The notes under the pieces: generated by a model
Database searches by the model: none
What the model saw: only the letters and a program-made list of their open reading frames with translations
Told to the model about the DNA's origin: nothing
From: Tubulanus polymorphus
Taxonomy: Eukaryota > Nemertea > Palaeonemertea > Tubulaniformes > Tubulanidae
Direction: 5' to 3'
NCBI RefSeq assembly: GCF_964204645.1
Contig: NC_134029.1
Location: 16,572,450-16,636,449 of the forward strand
Length of the DNA: 64,000 bases
Part shown: positions 31,181 to 46,100 of the stretch, one piece after another
Layout of the letters: every line of letters starts with the position of its first letter
How positions within the stretch are numbered: position 1 is the stretch's first letter
Program-made: the position numbers and the translations under genes

Positions 31181-34100
31181 TCAGACTATGCGAACAGTCA
31201 TAAACTCAGTTTCATCCTCGCGCAATGGCAAGCGTAAATATATATATTCAAGGATATTCATCAATACCCCTCGATTAAATGGGTTATAAAATCTACCGTT
31301 AGCATCTTTCAGGTAACTATAACGTTTGTAATTGATGTATTCATTCGTTGTTATATTCTTCAACATGTTGTTTATCTGAAATAAGGGTAGATCCATTTAA
31401 CCATTATACAGCATTCATTTCACATTATCAGTTAATTCAAACAAACGATGCTAAATACATACCGTAAATGCAGTAATTCCAGTGCCGATAAAACTGAAGA
31501 ATCCTAAATCTAAAGTTCCGACAAAAACTAACCAATTCCAACCAGCAAATCTTAATAGTGAAATACTCATATAAAAGGCGATCAAACACATCAAATTAAC
31601 CATACATACGAACACCAAAAACCATACTCTACAAAAAAATAACAAGCAGTACAGCAGTTTTAGAGATTAATTCCCTTAAAGGAATAGCCAATGTAAAAGG
31701 ATAACCCCAACCCTAACTCTTGAAGGGCCTTTCAAAATTTCAGCCTTAGATATAAATATGCACATACAAAATTATTTTTAGAAACCTAGAATATATGTTT
31801 GTATACCTAATTTCTATTTTTCCTGGGGGAGAGGGCCCAAAGTGATATTCTTGATTTTATCTTTATTACCCGGAAAACTACATCTCATTGCAGTTAATTT
31901 GCCATAAAGTGCATCATGTCAGGACTGAATTGCTTGGAAATCGCAGCAAAAAGCAGATTTTTGAAATTTCAGAATGCCCTTTTTATTTCAAAATGCCTTT
32001 TTTGTTTCAAAAACCCTTTTACAAGTGTGCTACCCTCGACAGCGATCCCTGGATCCGCCCCTGATCAGAGTCTACTTTGACTTAAAAGTTTAATAAAGGA
32101 CCAATGGTCCAGTGGCTCGCCAAACTGGTGTGAAGTAAAAAATCTGTCACGTAGGCTACCTGTATGCAAAAATTCATTTCATTGAATATAAAACAAGAAA
32201 AAAATATATTAAATATACTAAATTTTGGTCAGAGTGAACTTTTAATGATAACTGACTTTTACGAGAATGAAATCTTTGAAAAATTAATATGGGTCTTTTG
32301 TCTGAACAAATGTTCATAATTTAAATACATCCCTTGAATGATGTAAATTAAAACAACTAAAACTATGAGTGACCCGATAAGATCCGGTACAAACTTGGTG
32401 AGAGCCTGGGTTTCATCAGAGGTTTTTCATTATCATACGGACCATTCTGGACAGAAGCTCCCAAGTTCTTCAAATTTGAGGCCAGTGCCAGTTACTGACG
32501 AAACAAAGTTTATTGACTGACATGATTTTAATAATTTCATGATAGGATTGCTTTGTAGCTTACATCTTCACTCAGACAAATCGTTGTTACGTGCGACCTA
32601 CACCGTAACGCGCGTACTCTATAACTGATACATACAAACAGTGAACACGAGAGTATAAGGCGATATTGCCTACGCGACTGTGCATGACTATTTTCAACGC
32701 GAACGCCCATCGTTGTGCCGCAGTTAACAAACTAACACTAATGATCAGGCTCCAAAACGGATCGCTAATGCTTCAATTAATGATGATAAAACAAGTATTT
32801 CCAGTCATGTATATATCAGACTCATCTCTAAAAATTTGATACTATCAGTAAATCAGCCGTGTGGCGAACAGGGAAGTAAATTTCCGCATTTTGAAACCAC
32901 AGTTTCATCAGATATCTTGATGCAACGTTATCTCATGCACGGGATATCAAAACTTTAAAACTTGATGAATCATCGAACACATCGCACACAATAAATCATT
33001 ATATCATACGCCTTGAATATCAGTATTCGCGCTAGAAATGATGAATATCAACCTATTCAATCGTGCCGCCATTTTGTTTGTGAAATAACAGGCACCAGCT
33101 GATCCACCTCCTTCAACGTTATGACGTCATGATGGAAGTCAAAACCGGGTCAACACAAATTATACATAACTGAGATTTTGGGGGGTTTAGTCTTTGAAAG
33201 CCCATAACTACCGAAAAAAGCGTCGGATCTTGGGGATATAAAGTTCTTCCGACGCAAATAGCATTGAATTTTCACATGTGTTATTTTGGACATTAAAAGA
33301 TGCTGCATAAAAAAACGTGCTCAAATAAATCGAATTTTTTAAAATTTTTGGTAAATTTCTCAAAAACTATGGAACCCATGGCTTTCAACTTAGCGCACCA
33401 GAAAGGAAAACCAATTACGAAATATATTTTTGCTTAATCCGTTCAATTCGCCCATTAGTAGTGAAATTACAGGCTACTGAAATTGCGTTTGAGAGTGCTA
33501 ATAATAGCTGTGAGCGTAGTGTATTAAGCATACGAATGATTATCGATCGGCCAGACCGTTGACATGCGAGCCAACAAAAAATGGACTGATTTTCACTAAC
33601 TCACAATTGTGTAACTGTATCTAGCACATTAGTAAACTCTGCATCTTGCATACCAGAAGACAGAGAGGTTTTTATGTGAATACTGTTAGCTTTTACCGAA
33701 CATCAGCTCTGCTGGCCATCCAGCAAATTTTAGCTCAATAATGGAATATGTGCCCTCAAATCTGCACCCTCTTCTACCTCAAGACTCTCACCTGTTTCCA
33801 TGTCCCACGCAGTTGTATATATAAGGACAATGATGATCAAAGTGTTTTACGCAACGATTACATATTCTACAGTGTTTAGAGCGTAATGGTTTAACTGTTC
33901 TACATGTATGACAGAGTCTACTCAATGGATTTATTCCCTGCTTCCATTCATCATAATGGGCTACCTAAAAATATATATAACAAATTCATTTTAAAAATTC
34001 CAAAAAAGTCAAACACATTTGCATTCACGATGAGTGAAAAACAAAGTGTTCTATCCGTGATAAAACACAAAACGAGTAGGGATACAGAGACACCACGCCT

Positions 34101-37100
34101 GTTTTAGAACTGGTGAATGCGCAACAAAATCCCTGGTAAACATGAACACAACCAATTGCCATGAATGATTTTCTACTGATTTAATTATCTCCATTGATCT
34201 ATAACATTGGGCTTAAGATTTAAGGAGAAAACATGATTCTATCAACAGATGAATGGATGGATGCACCTAGGTGACCAAAACAAAAGTTGATTGCTCATGC
34301 CACAGTTCTAAGTAAGGTTAGAAAATGATCATCCAGGTGTTGAATGCAATATCGGGTTACCTTAAGCTTGTGACAAACCACTAGCTTGTGCACAGGGCAA
34401 ATTTCATAGCAGAATTCAGATTGACTCGCCAAATATGTTCACTGAATAAATGATTCAGTAAGAATTCTTTCACCGAATCTATTCGCTGAACATGATACTA
34501 GAAAAATCTTGCAGTTGATGAAGACATGAAACTAGCATAAATCATACTGATCGAATCGCCAACTGGAAAATTTGTGTCACATCCCTTGGCACACTAGAAG
34601 ATTGTCTACAAACATCGACTTGCCAAGAAATTTGCCTACTGTATCACAAGCTTAAGTAATGTAAAATACCTGTTTTATAGCCATATCATACTCGGGGACA
34701 TTCTGTGGTAAAAATCCGGGATCGTGTCCATAAGCTTGATAAAGACTTATCCACATAACTACATTCAGTAGAATGAATAGAACATGTAGTGAAGGATACA
34801 GCGGCCAGGTAAGTGGAATGGCCTGAAATAATATGTACACAAAACATGTTGATGATTCTGGGAAAATTCAGTAATATTCAAAAATTTCTGATTTGGTTTT
34901 TACCTTCCAAATATACATAGGATACCCAAATAACAGTAGATTTACTAAGAAGAATAGAAATGGACCTTTTGTTTTCCCCGGAGGACCAAAGATGATACTT
35001 CTAAAACGACAAAGACACAGATACTTCTAAGCCTATGCAGAAATTTCTGCTTAGTGATAAATTTACAGATAAAATATACCTCATGTTGATTTTTGTAACA
35101 ATTGTTTTTCTTTTTTTAATTTCATTATCAAGATATTTGATAACGTCTTGGTGTTTTCGCCCGCATGCCAATAAGTAAGGAGATTTTCCATTTTTGTCCT
35201 TCAAATTTATTTCTACTCCATCCTAATAAAAGAAACTAGGGGTCAAGGAACACCATGCTCACTTGGAGCATGGTCTGCAATGCTTGACAATCTGACAATA
35301 TCAATATTCAACGCCCACTAATGAACAGAAACCAATGAGCATGATACTCCCTACAATTATCGAACATGTCATTAGCTACAATTTCAGGCACAGAATTACA
35401 AGGTACATTTCAAACATATGAAATGAGCCAGCAGTGCCTAATACACTCAAAAATGCATGGAAATAAGACTGATTATTCAAAATTTTCTTGAGGATGACTA
35501 GCAGAGCTTTGAAAATCATGGATCTGTCCCTGAACTTTGGAATTGAATGTGGTAACAAAATATGTAATAGGCCTATGTTTATTGGAAATAGGCCTACTAC
35601 ATAATCACACCATTCAACGCCCACCTGGTGTAGGTATGCAGAATCAAATGACCTTGAAAATCACAATCATAGATAAGGACGTTTCACAACTTAGAAATGG
35701 GGTACTGGCAAATACCAGATGGCGAAACTAATCACTGGGTCATCTATAGTGAAAATAGGTTCATTTTCAATGATATGTTAGGCCCTAGGGAGATACATAT
35801 ATGCCAAACCTCAAGACAAATGATCAAAGTTTCTTCAGAATTTCCAAGGTATGTAAGATACCTAGATAAACCAATTTTAGTTTTGTGACTTTCCTGTGAA
35901 CACATGTATATCCCCAAAGGAACCTCCCAAACCCAACTGCAGCCTCAACATCATGCAGTTCTTTGTGTCTCGTCAGTATTTCCCACAAATTAATCAATTC
36001 ATAAGATATCATTGGTCTATCAGAAATTAATTCACAGCTATAGGTCAACATGTACAATTTCGGAATCAGATTGCCAGTCATCTTGGATGGCATTACAATT
36101 CAACTTCTGATAATGTCAACTAATTTTCATACAAATTATCAATGCTCCACATAAAATACATTCATAGTAATAGGCCAAAATGCACATTTTTAAACAAATA
36201 GAGCGTATGGTCACCAGTCCACCATATTGGTTTGGCATTACAACCTAGATTCGACTGATATATAATGCCATCTAACATTGTCATATGAAATATCAATGTG
36301 CTTATTTCTATATGTAACTTACCCTTTCCACCAATTCACGAACTGCAGTCAAATTACCGTTTATGCAAGCTAAGTGAAGAGGAGTTTGACCATAATTATC
36401 CAACTGACCAGCATCGAACCCAGAGTAAATTAATAACCGCATTAATTCAGAAAATCCTGTAATGAAAATCAATTTCTTAAAATTTATTTACTTAACAATA
36501 ATGAATGGGATCAATTTCCAGATTAGTTCCACCTATAGCTTACATCAGATTGATTGCGACTGATTGAAAGCTGCATAAATATTTGGGCACCAATGAAAAC
36601 AGACATCATGCCCACTAGGCGAAATGCTTAAAACAATCTGGTCATTTCAATATTCAACGCCTGGTGATAATATACAACAAGAGGCCCATTGGCCTTGAAG
36701 CATTGGTAGACTATACTCTGGTAAGGAATTAAGTGGTTAATGCTTTACATCTGCCGCAAATGTTCTATGACGATGTTGATAGGGAAGACCACAGACTTAA
36801 GGTTTTTAATCACAATTTTTATTTGATATCATTTTTCTGCCAAAAGATTTAGCCTCGTTATTTGTATTGTTAAACCTCATTAATGCGATTCTGTTTAAGA
36901 CGAAACTAGTTTATTCTGATGTTTTCCATCATGTCCCAGCCAAGATATTTATATCAATCAAAGATTTGGATACAAAAACCAATAATTCCAGCACCTTTGC
37001 CTACAAGATTCCTAGTCATCGACGTATGCCTATAACTGCAAGGTTAATCTCGACTGACTGGTTTTTCTTGCATGAACTGTTAGGCCCTATTGCTGAATAA

Positions 37101-40100
37101 TGAAAACAAAAACAGAAAGATTTTTTTGAATGCAAAATCCTCTTATGCATAATACGTAGATCAACCTGACGAATGTACGCATGCAAAATGTCGCACAGAG
37201 CGATGCCAGCATTGGTGTCACTGAGTGAGGCTGGCTGATGATTGTTTGTTTGTCTTTTGTTTACGTCGTTTGAATCTTGGTTTCCGAAACCAAGAATAAC
37301 CTTATTGGATTGTTCATTTAACCTCACGAGGGGATGGCCTTTGAAGTGTTGCCCGCACACTGTAAGCAGTCAGCAGGACTCAAACCCACTTGTCACTCAG
37401 CACTGATAGCATAACATTAGCATAACGCCTTATCTCACTGAGCTACCGAGGCCGCTCGATTCAATTCCAAAAAACTACAGCAGCACAAATAACCATCGCG
37501 ATATTGCAATTTATGACAAACGTGTAAATTCAATCACTGTTGTGGTGTTCAATGCATGGAAATGATAATGAAAGTTATTTTTCCCGGCGCGCATTACAAA
37601 GCAAATCGCTCTGCTGAGTGCGTAAGGGGCTGCTACCGCCTCGTGAGTGCGCAGGAGGCAGGCAGGGCATCTTAAAGTGAAAACTTATCTTAGAATATAA
37701 CCAACCGATGAAATTTTACAATAAACTATCAGTGTACTGATTGATGGATTAATGATACAACATGGTTGCTCTCAGCGTACTTAACAATGATATTTTCCTC
37801 TAATAAGCAACTCTGGTAAAATTGAATAGAATAATCTATCTTTATTGGTGATATCTAATTATGGTTGGGGGGTACCGTTAATTGTTTGATGTTTCATGTC
37901 ATCGTGAAATGGCTTTAACTTTAGTAAAGGCGTTCATGCGCGATCACAAAACTTACCTATACGGGTTTCAGTCATGAGTAGGCCTACCGTTGCACTGCTA
38001 CAGAAATAAGTATTCTGCTGCTGAGAATTAATCCCAATTAATCTCATTGCTTCTAATAGGAGGAATAACAGTAAGCTTTAAACACAATGATATTCATATA
38101 CTGGTACATAGATTTATGTTTTTCTATTCAAAAGTGGCCATTCCCAATTCTTTACTGCCAATGTCAATGCGGACATATCACTACGCGATTGCTTAATCCC
38201 CTCTCATCTACCACATAACCAATGAGAAAAATGCGATAGAAAAACCGTTTGGACCATTAAATCAGAAATCTGGCGGCACTGTCTTGTAGGGAATAATTGA
38301 TACATTATTTTGAGTCATTTTTTTTGACACATTATTTTGAGATATTATTTTTCAGCTGTTTCTAATGTTTTACGTGAGTTTCAATTTGAAGTTACTATGA
38401 CTAGAGGACCAAAGGACTTTTTAATAATAATTGGACCCATAACTACTATTTCGTAAAATTCATCCGAATGTTCATACGCACGTTTTATTCACCAAAATAA
38501 GCACTGGTGCACCAAAAATCAATTTTGGAATGCAAAATATTTTCTAAATATTATTTCTATTTTTATACAATATAGATTTAGAATGCAAGTTTGGCAAGGA
38601 AAATCTGTTACTAAACAGTCTATCAGCAGGTGCGCATAGCTCTAATTGGTTGTTGCGATGCATAGGGAACCCCGCTAATGCGGAATCTCCACACGCTGAT
38701 TGTTGCTACGCAATACTTCTCCGGAAAATGAATAAAAGCACACCACACTGACATACAACTCTGCGATCGGTCTAACTGTAAAAATTTAAGGCTTTCAAGA
38801 CCATTGTCTGCCAACTTTTCAAATTTAAAGACCCCCACTGACTTTCCCAGCTTAAAACAAGAAATTTAAGACCGCTAAGGTACCGACCCTTGGTGCAAGG
38901 TGCCCGTTCAACCTAAGTGATGTAGTCATGCGCATATTAATTCACCTTGTAAAATAAATTTATCCGAACGAAATACTGATAAAATATTATTCAAAAATCT
39001 TCTTGATATTACTATCACCATTCAACCCAATATAATGTGAAATATATTTGAATACAAAGTTGCCAGATCTATTTTTTGCAGCGTGTTTAACCCAATTAAT
39101 CGGATCTTTCGTTAATTCAGTGACTGTAAAAATGGTGTGCTTTGGTTCGCGGTAAACATACACGACACAATGCCGACACGCTTGTAATAGCTGTCTCATT
39201 CATCGAGAGACAAAAATGAGAAACTCAGCGTTTCTCTTTTCGTCTATGACTTTCCATCCATTTTACTAGCATTGGTACGATGTCATAGACATCAACCAAT
39301 GCTCAAAACTGATGACCATGAATCTTACCATAATAATAGACAATGTCCTTCGCAATTTATTCTGGTAATAAAATATGCATGGGTAACAATATTAATGGAA
39401 CAAACGTTACATCCATAAACTTTGAAGCTTCCTCAAGAAAATTGTCCCATAAAAGTTCTGTACGAAACATCAAGAAAATTGATTAGTGTCTTCCAAAATT
39501 TCCTTTGAAAACTTCAACAAGCAACCTGTCAGATTGAAACATCATTTAAAATTCCCTTGAACACTTCAAAATGTGTCAAATGTGCCGATTTTGGCAAACA
39601 AATGTCGGCCATCTTTATTCTGACTGGGCCAGTTTTTGGGGCTGCAGATGTATCTAGGGTAGATGCATGTAATATATAAACCAAATATCAAGATAGTCTA
39701 TTGAAGCATCTACATACAAGCCTGTAAATAATTTTTTTGCCAGTGCCTGCCACATGTCAGGCACCAACTATAATGCTGCCTGACATTAATGAGTTGGTGC
39801 CTGCCATTTACATGGCAGGCACCAACTGTATGGTGCCTGACATAAATGATTTTGGTGCCTGCCATTTAGCAAAGTACTACTGTTTTATAGAGAATTTCCT
39901 AATTACTAACATTAAAAACATATGAAGAATTGCACACAACCTTTATTAATATTGGAACTTCAACATTAAAATTTACTTTCACAATACCATAAAATCTCTA
40001 ACAGCAATCAGGATGAACCTTACCAACTATACCATAAAATCAATCTCTAATAACAGCAAACGAAACCGGAACCAACAACAGGCGATAGAATACATACAGA

Positions 40101-43100
40101 TTTTTACCCAAAATATCGTGATCGGCTAATTGGGCGGATACGATCTGACATAAAAAATCACTTCCTGATCTATGCCACTTTATTGCTCTCAATGATCGTC
40201 AAAATCAAGAAAAGTGGTCGATATTTATTTGAGGTCATTATTTACTACCAATTATAATCTATTTCGAACTATTTTATTTTTACTTTGATTGTTTCATCAC
40301 GGCACAGCGGCAATGGTATACATTTATATAGCGCGAGTTCGTCGTACTACCACGTGTCAGTTCATACATTAGTATATATGCAAATCAGCAGTGAGCCGCA
40401 TACTGCGTGTATGGCTGTGCTAATCAGCTGAGTGAGTCTATATATAGCACAGTCACTCGGCGATGATTGTATACACAACACTCTCACACATCGGTGGGCG
40501 CTATTGTCAGCCTCTTAAATTGTCAATTAAGACGAACTAATTGACAAATCAGTGAATTAAACTCTCTGATGAAGGCCCTCGGCTTATTGGGTGAAGCTTT
40601 ATGAAATCCATGTATTTTAGGCTAAAAAACTGCCCTCGGCTTATTGGCCGGAAAATACGGTAGTGCGAAGACAACTGGCGCGATTTAACGCAATAAACAA
40701 CGGAATTAATTGATCGGTGATAGGAAACGGCGTTATTTATTTTCATATTGGTTCAAAAAAGCTAAAACTAGTAGAACCATAAAAAATTTTCGTGCCGGTC
40801 AGCGTGACAGGCAGGAGCGATTTTGCAACGGACATCGTAGCGTTTAGAGCCGGCCAATGTCCATGACCGGCCGCTTATTTACAGCCTTGTACATAACTTC
40901 CCAAAATAACCCATCTACGGACGAACGAACAACAAAAAGGGGGGTTGAAGTCCAAGTGGGCTAACACCAGGGATGATAACAGGCCATCATTAAAAAGGTG
41001 GAAAATTCTAAGTCTTGTAATAACTTAGAAATAACGAACGCCGGAGCTGACAGCTACGAGCGCTTAAGGCGCGAAGTATTGACGGGGAGACTGAAAATTT
41101 TGATTTTTCACATTGTCTCAGATCGTTTTTCAGCACCTTTTACACTGAAATTTCACTCAGAAATTCAAACAACATCGTCCATGTTTTACCATCAACACAC
41201 TGCTAGTTCCAAGACGAGTCAAGATGCTCATCATCTATTCATTTGCATAAGAAATCAATGTAGGCGGCGCCACGTTACGGGCCGCAAAAGCCGTTTTTCG
41301 GCACTACACGAGCAACACTTGGTAAAAAAATCAATAATTTAGATACATATATCCACAGACACACGGTCAGGCAACAGATAGATTTAAAACTTCGTAAGTA
41401 TACACATGCCACTATCGAAAATGATTGCATTCAAAAATAGATCGGGAAACGCTTTTATGGTCATACCAATCTATCCTTAAGATGCCATTATCCCCATATT
41501 TTTCAACAGATTGTCATTGATCTGAGAAATGATAAAAATTGATTGAAAAGGCGGATATCCGCCGAACGGCGGAAAATTATCATCCCTGTCAAACACCCCT
41601 TTCCCAAGGACCTAGATTTCATCCAATCTTTAACCTTATGCGCCTGATTTTGGGAACACAGATCTGCCCTTATTGTGAAGTAAGTAAATAGCCTGGGTTT
41701 TTTAGTGTATTACTCGACGCAACTTTAGATTAAGGATGACACCAAGTATGTAGATACAGTTCACTTAACCCACTTATGCTGTTATCGGATTATTCATTAC
41801 ATATCATTTAGGCGTAAGTCATCTTAATTTTTTTTAGTGTGAATTTGTATTTCTAAATTTACTAAGTTTAAATCGTCAATCATTTAAATAACTCAAGTCA
41901 TCAACATAATGATCATTATAACAACGACTCAGCGAATTTGACTGTGAAAGAGAATTTACCTTTAAATGCAGCCCAATGTAGAGCAGTATCACCATCCTGG
42001 TCTACTAACTGTAACCTAGCGCCTTTTCCCATTAGATAACCTGCTAACATCGTTTTACCGTACTGACATGACACTATCAAGGGAGTACAACCTTTATTAT
42101 CCATCACATCGATAAGAACATTACACTGTAGTAATATTTCTACAACAGCTATATGACCATTCACGCAGGCCCAGTGGATTGGGTGTTGAGCTAATTCGTT
42201 ATCACTCGCCTCATCTATCGGACCTTTAACTTCTATTATGTAACGGAGAATAGTTGTATGACCTCCGAGAGCAGCCCAATGGGCAACTGTATGACCCTTC
42301 TCATCTCTCATTCGTAGAATCTCCACTCCATACGTTTGGACAAACGACTGTACAGGTATTAACATTCTGAAAAACAACAGACAGAAAATATTCATAAGAA
42401 GTTTCTCATTGTACTGAAGTAAATTCTTCGTGTTACTTGCCCTAGGCTTGACTCAGTGTCAAATAAATGTTCCTGGCCCCAGGCAAGTAGCGTTACTCGC
42501 CTGAGGCCAGTTTGGGCTTGACTCCGGTATAAATGTTAATGGCCCTAGAAGTAACATTACTTGCCAGAGACCAGTTTGGGCTCGACATCAGTGCAAATAG
42601 ATGTTGTGGCCCTAGGCAAGTAATGCTGTTACTTACCTGAGGCCATTGGGCTTGACTCCGTGTCAAATAACTAATGTTACTGGCCCTAAGGAAGTAACAG
42701 TGTTACTTGCCTGAGGCGAGTTTGGCTTGATAATGTTACTTGCCTGAGGCCAGTTTAAGGCAGGCCTATGCAAAACCTTAAACTGGCCTGAGCCAAGTAA
42801 CATTACTTGCCTTTACTGGCCTGAGGCAAGTTACATTACGTGCCTCAGGCCAATTTAGGTAGAATTTTATAAGACTGGCTGCCGCTGGTACCATGTTACT
42901 GGCCTGAGGCGATGTCTCGTCAGCTTCCTGACTCTGGAGCGCGGTACATCAGTTACAGCACCCATCTGAATGGATCCATGCCTCCCATGCCTAGGCCCAT
43001 AAGTTCATTAAATTTGTCAATCATTTTTGTTATCAACCACAGAAAAATAAATGTATTAACACGTTTGCTGCCGCCTAGCGGTTAAGGTCCGGTACTATTG

Positions 43101-46100
43101 CCAATGCTAATTTTTGACATTATACAATTCATATGCTGCCAGCACTATTTGTTCATTGATAAATCAACATACAAATCTAATGAACTAGGAGTCCAAGGAC
43201 ACCATGCCCACTTGGGAAGTGGTTTCAAATGCTCAACAATCTAACAGTTTCAATATTCAACGCCCCCTGGTGACCATATACAAAAACCAATGACCTTGAA
43301 ACTCACTACAATCATAGAACATGTCAGCAGCTACGATTTGGTAATTGATTGTGATAACAAAATATGCCTCGTTACCAATTTAATATGGAAATACTTAGTT
43401 ATTCTACTATTCAACGCCCCCTGGTGACCATATTCAAAACCCAATAACCTTGGAACTCACCACAATCATAGAACATGTCACAAACTACAACTTTGCAATC
43501 GATCATGGTAACAAAATATGCCTAGGTACCAATATAATATGGAAATACTAGGTTATTTTACTATTCAAGGCCCCCTGGTGACCATATAGAATAGCTAATT
43601 TCCTTAAAACTCGCCACAATCATAGACGATGTCATGAGCTACAACTTTGCAATCGATTGTGGTAACAAAATATGTGTTGGTACAAATATAATATAGAAAT
43701 ACTAAGATATTGTATTATTCAACACCCCCTGGTGGTCATATACAAAAACCAATGAACTTGAAACTCACCACAATCATAGAACACGTTATAAGCTACAACT
43801 TTCTAATTCATTGTTGTAACAAAATATGCTTAGGTATCAATATAATGTCGAAAAACTTTTTCGTACTGATGACACCAAGATGGCCGCCAATTGCGCCATA
43901 ATTGGCTGATCAAAAATATCTGTCACAGGTATAAAACATCCCTTTCCAAAGAATACCCAACGCTATTGCAATGAGAAATGGCAAACCAGTAGGAAGCTAC
44001 AGGACTCAGAATTCGGGCCAAATTGACATTTTTGGGCACTCAAAAGGTCATAGGACGACCATCTTGCGTCCGATGGACCCAATTTTTGTTATGCTGATGG
44101 GCTCTTGGGGGTTTAAATATAAACAAAAGATAATAATAATATTCAAGGTAATTGAACAAGGCGTTGAAAAACGTCCCTGGTGGCCATATACAAAAACTAA
44201 TGACCTTGAAACTCACCACAATCATAGAACACGTTATGACCTACAACTTCCCAAGTGATTGTGGTAGCCTAACAAAATATGCTTAGGTATCAATATAATG
44301 TGGAAATACTTTTTTCCACCTACAAATGAGTACTGGTGACACCAAGATGGCCGCCAACTGTGTCATAAATGGCTGATCAAAAATACCTGTCACAGAAACA
44401 TACTTCAAAAATGTGTTAAAAGTGCTGAATTTGGCGAACAACAATGGCTGCCAGTCGGCCATCTTGAATCTGAGATTTTTTTTGCTGAGGATGTATCTCG
44501 GGTAGATACATGTATAAACCAAATATCAAGACCTTACCTTGAAGCGTCTTCAAAACTGCCCAAAATAAATGGATTGCGTCTATGGACGAAAAGTAAACGC
44601 AATAGCCCGCTGGGGCTTAAGTCCCAAGTGGGCTAAAAATGACATAGAATGATTTTAGTCGTTATATGTTCTCTAAATATTGGCCGGAAAACAAGCTAAA
44701 ATTCTTTGCTTTCTGAAGATTTTTATGAAACAAGGAGCCTATCGGCTTATATAGCTCCGCTGTGTGATTTGAAGAAATGGAAGCTGCATACCTAGGGGTG
44801 CCCCCTTTTGGCCAAATCCAAGAAGGGCTCTGTACTGTAGGTATTGGTCCATAGAACATTCAAACCAAATTTGGACTTGATCTGATTAAAACGTAGGACT
44901 AATAGCATTTTGAAGAAATAGAAGTTCCACCCCAGGGGCGCCCCCTGGAGGATGAATTCAAAAAAAGGCTCTGTAACTTAATAGGCCTTGGTCCATAGAA
45001 CATTCATGCCAAATTTGGAATTGATCTGATTAAAACTGTAGGACAAGTAGCGAATTGAAGGAAAAGTTGACAATAGAACGAACGAACGAAGGAACAAACG
45101 AACGGACGACGACGGCTCACCCCCTAACGCATTAGCTCCGCTGATCTTCGGTCACAGCGGAGCTAAAAATTTCAAGTGTACACCAGACTTGAGTACCCCA
45201 ATAAATAATATCTTAGTCTCTCCATACTGCCAGACAATTGTTAGCTGGTTTCTTGCCTCTGCCAGGTCATTCATAACGCTATGAAATGACATTGAATCGA
45301 TGACGATATAACTCATCATGGCAAACTGCTGTTCACCCACCATGACGATTTATCTCGTCAGCGGCAGCGAACGTGTTAAGACACACGCACATTGTTCTTG
45401 CTTATTGGAACACATCTTAACTTACTGAATACTGAATCGCTAGAATTCAAGAGTGTAGCCTTATCAAATTAACAATGCCTAACTCTTAATTATGACTAAT
45501 CAGATTTTTATAAAATTAACTAATCAACTCTATAAACAATTTAATCTTTTTGTAATGAAAAGAATATACCAATTATTTGTAAAGAAATAAATATTATGAA
45601 GTGAGAGAGCTTTTTATAGAAACCCTGTCACCGAAACCAATATTAATCAAGAAACGAGCCGGACACCAATAGGCCACCACCAGGCCTCCTTCTGTCCGTG
45701 ATTTTGATGATGATTAATATAGAAAGAAGTGGATATTTTGCTAACGTAGCATTATGTTATTAAACGGTATTTTGCTGACACCTACGGCCTACATATATGT
45801 AATAAGATATACTAACAAAATTAACAATAAAATCATTAGGGTTAAGAGGGTAATTCGGCTAGGGTTAAGTTAGGGGGTTAGTTTGAATGCTATACGTAGT
45901 TAAATCATACGGACAATTTCAACGAGTCATGGTGGCCTAGTGGTAAGACGCTGTGCTAGCAATATGCTGGCCCGGGTGTCGATATCTGCTCTATTTTCTT
46001 TTAAGTCCGTTCCCCACACTTTCCTTGAGATCATAGCTTTTCCTACCTAATCATAGATCAAAATAGGCAAATAGTGTCAACAGGAATGCTGCGTCGGCAA

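Larger units (their letters stand above)
39550..40965 (-). repeat. 154-bp-unit repeat, arm of a copy split by an insertion
   Basis: The parts 39550-39716 and 40890-40965 rejoin as one - oriented arm of the family (phrases ACCAAATATCAAGA near 39690, ACTTCCCAAAATAA near 40897, and the end AAGTGGGCTAA near 40957). Between them lies a separate 1.17-kb element. Confidence 0.65.
43060..45375. mobile_element. TTAA-flanked element of the 16.6-kb family, split by a 2-kb insertion
   Basis: TTAA at 43056-43059 and 45376-45379 flank ends CACGTTTGCTGCC / GGCAGCGAACGTG. The left part matches 16619-16720 up to GCTGCCAGCACTATT, and the right part resumes at about 45166 with AAAATTTCAAGTGT. Between them, at about 43165-45165, lie a 154-bp-unit repeat copy and the element with AGCTCCGCTG ends. 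Confidence 0.75.

Noticed and set aside
37016-37360. 114-codon frame on the - strand
   Set aside because: It overlaps the SINE and its flank; no conserved domain.
42440-42870. CRISPR-like array
   Set aside because: Units are irregular (65-74 bp), palindromic throughout, have no unique spacers, and lie in a eukaryotic intron.
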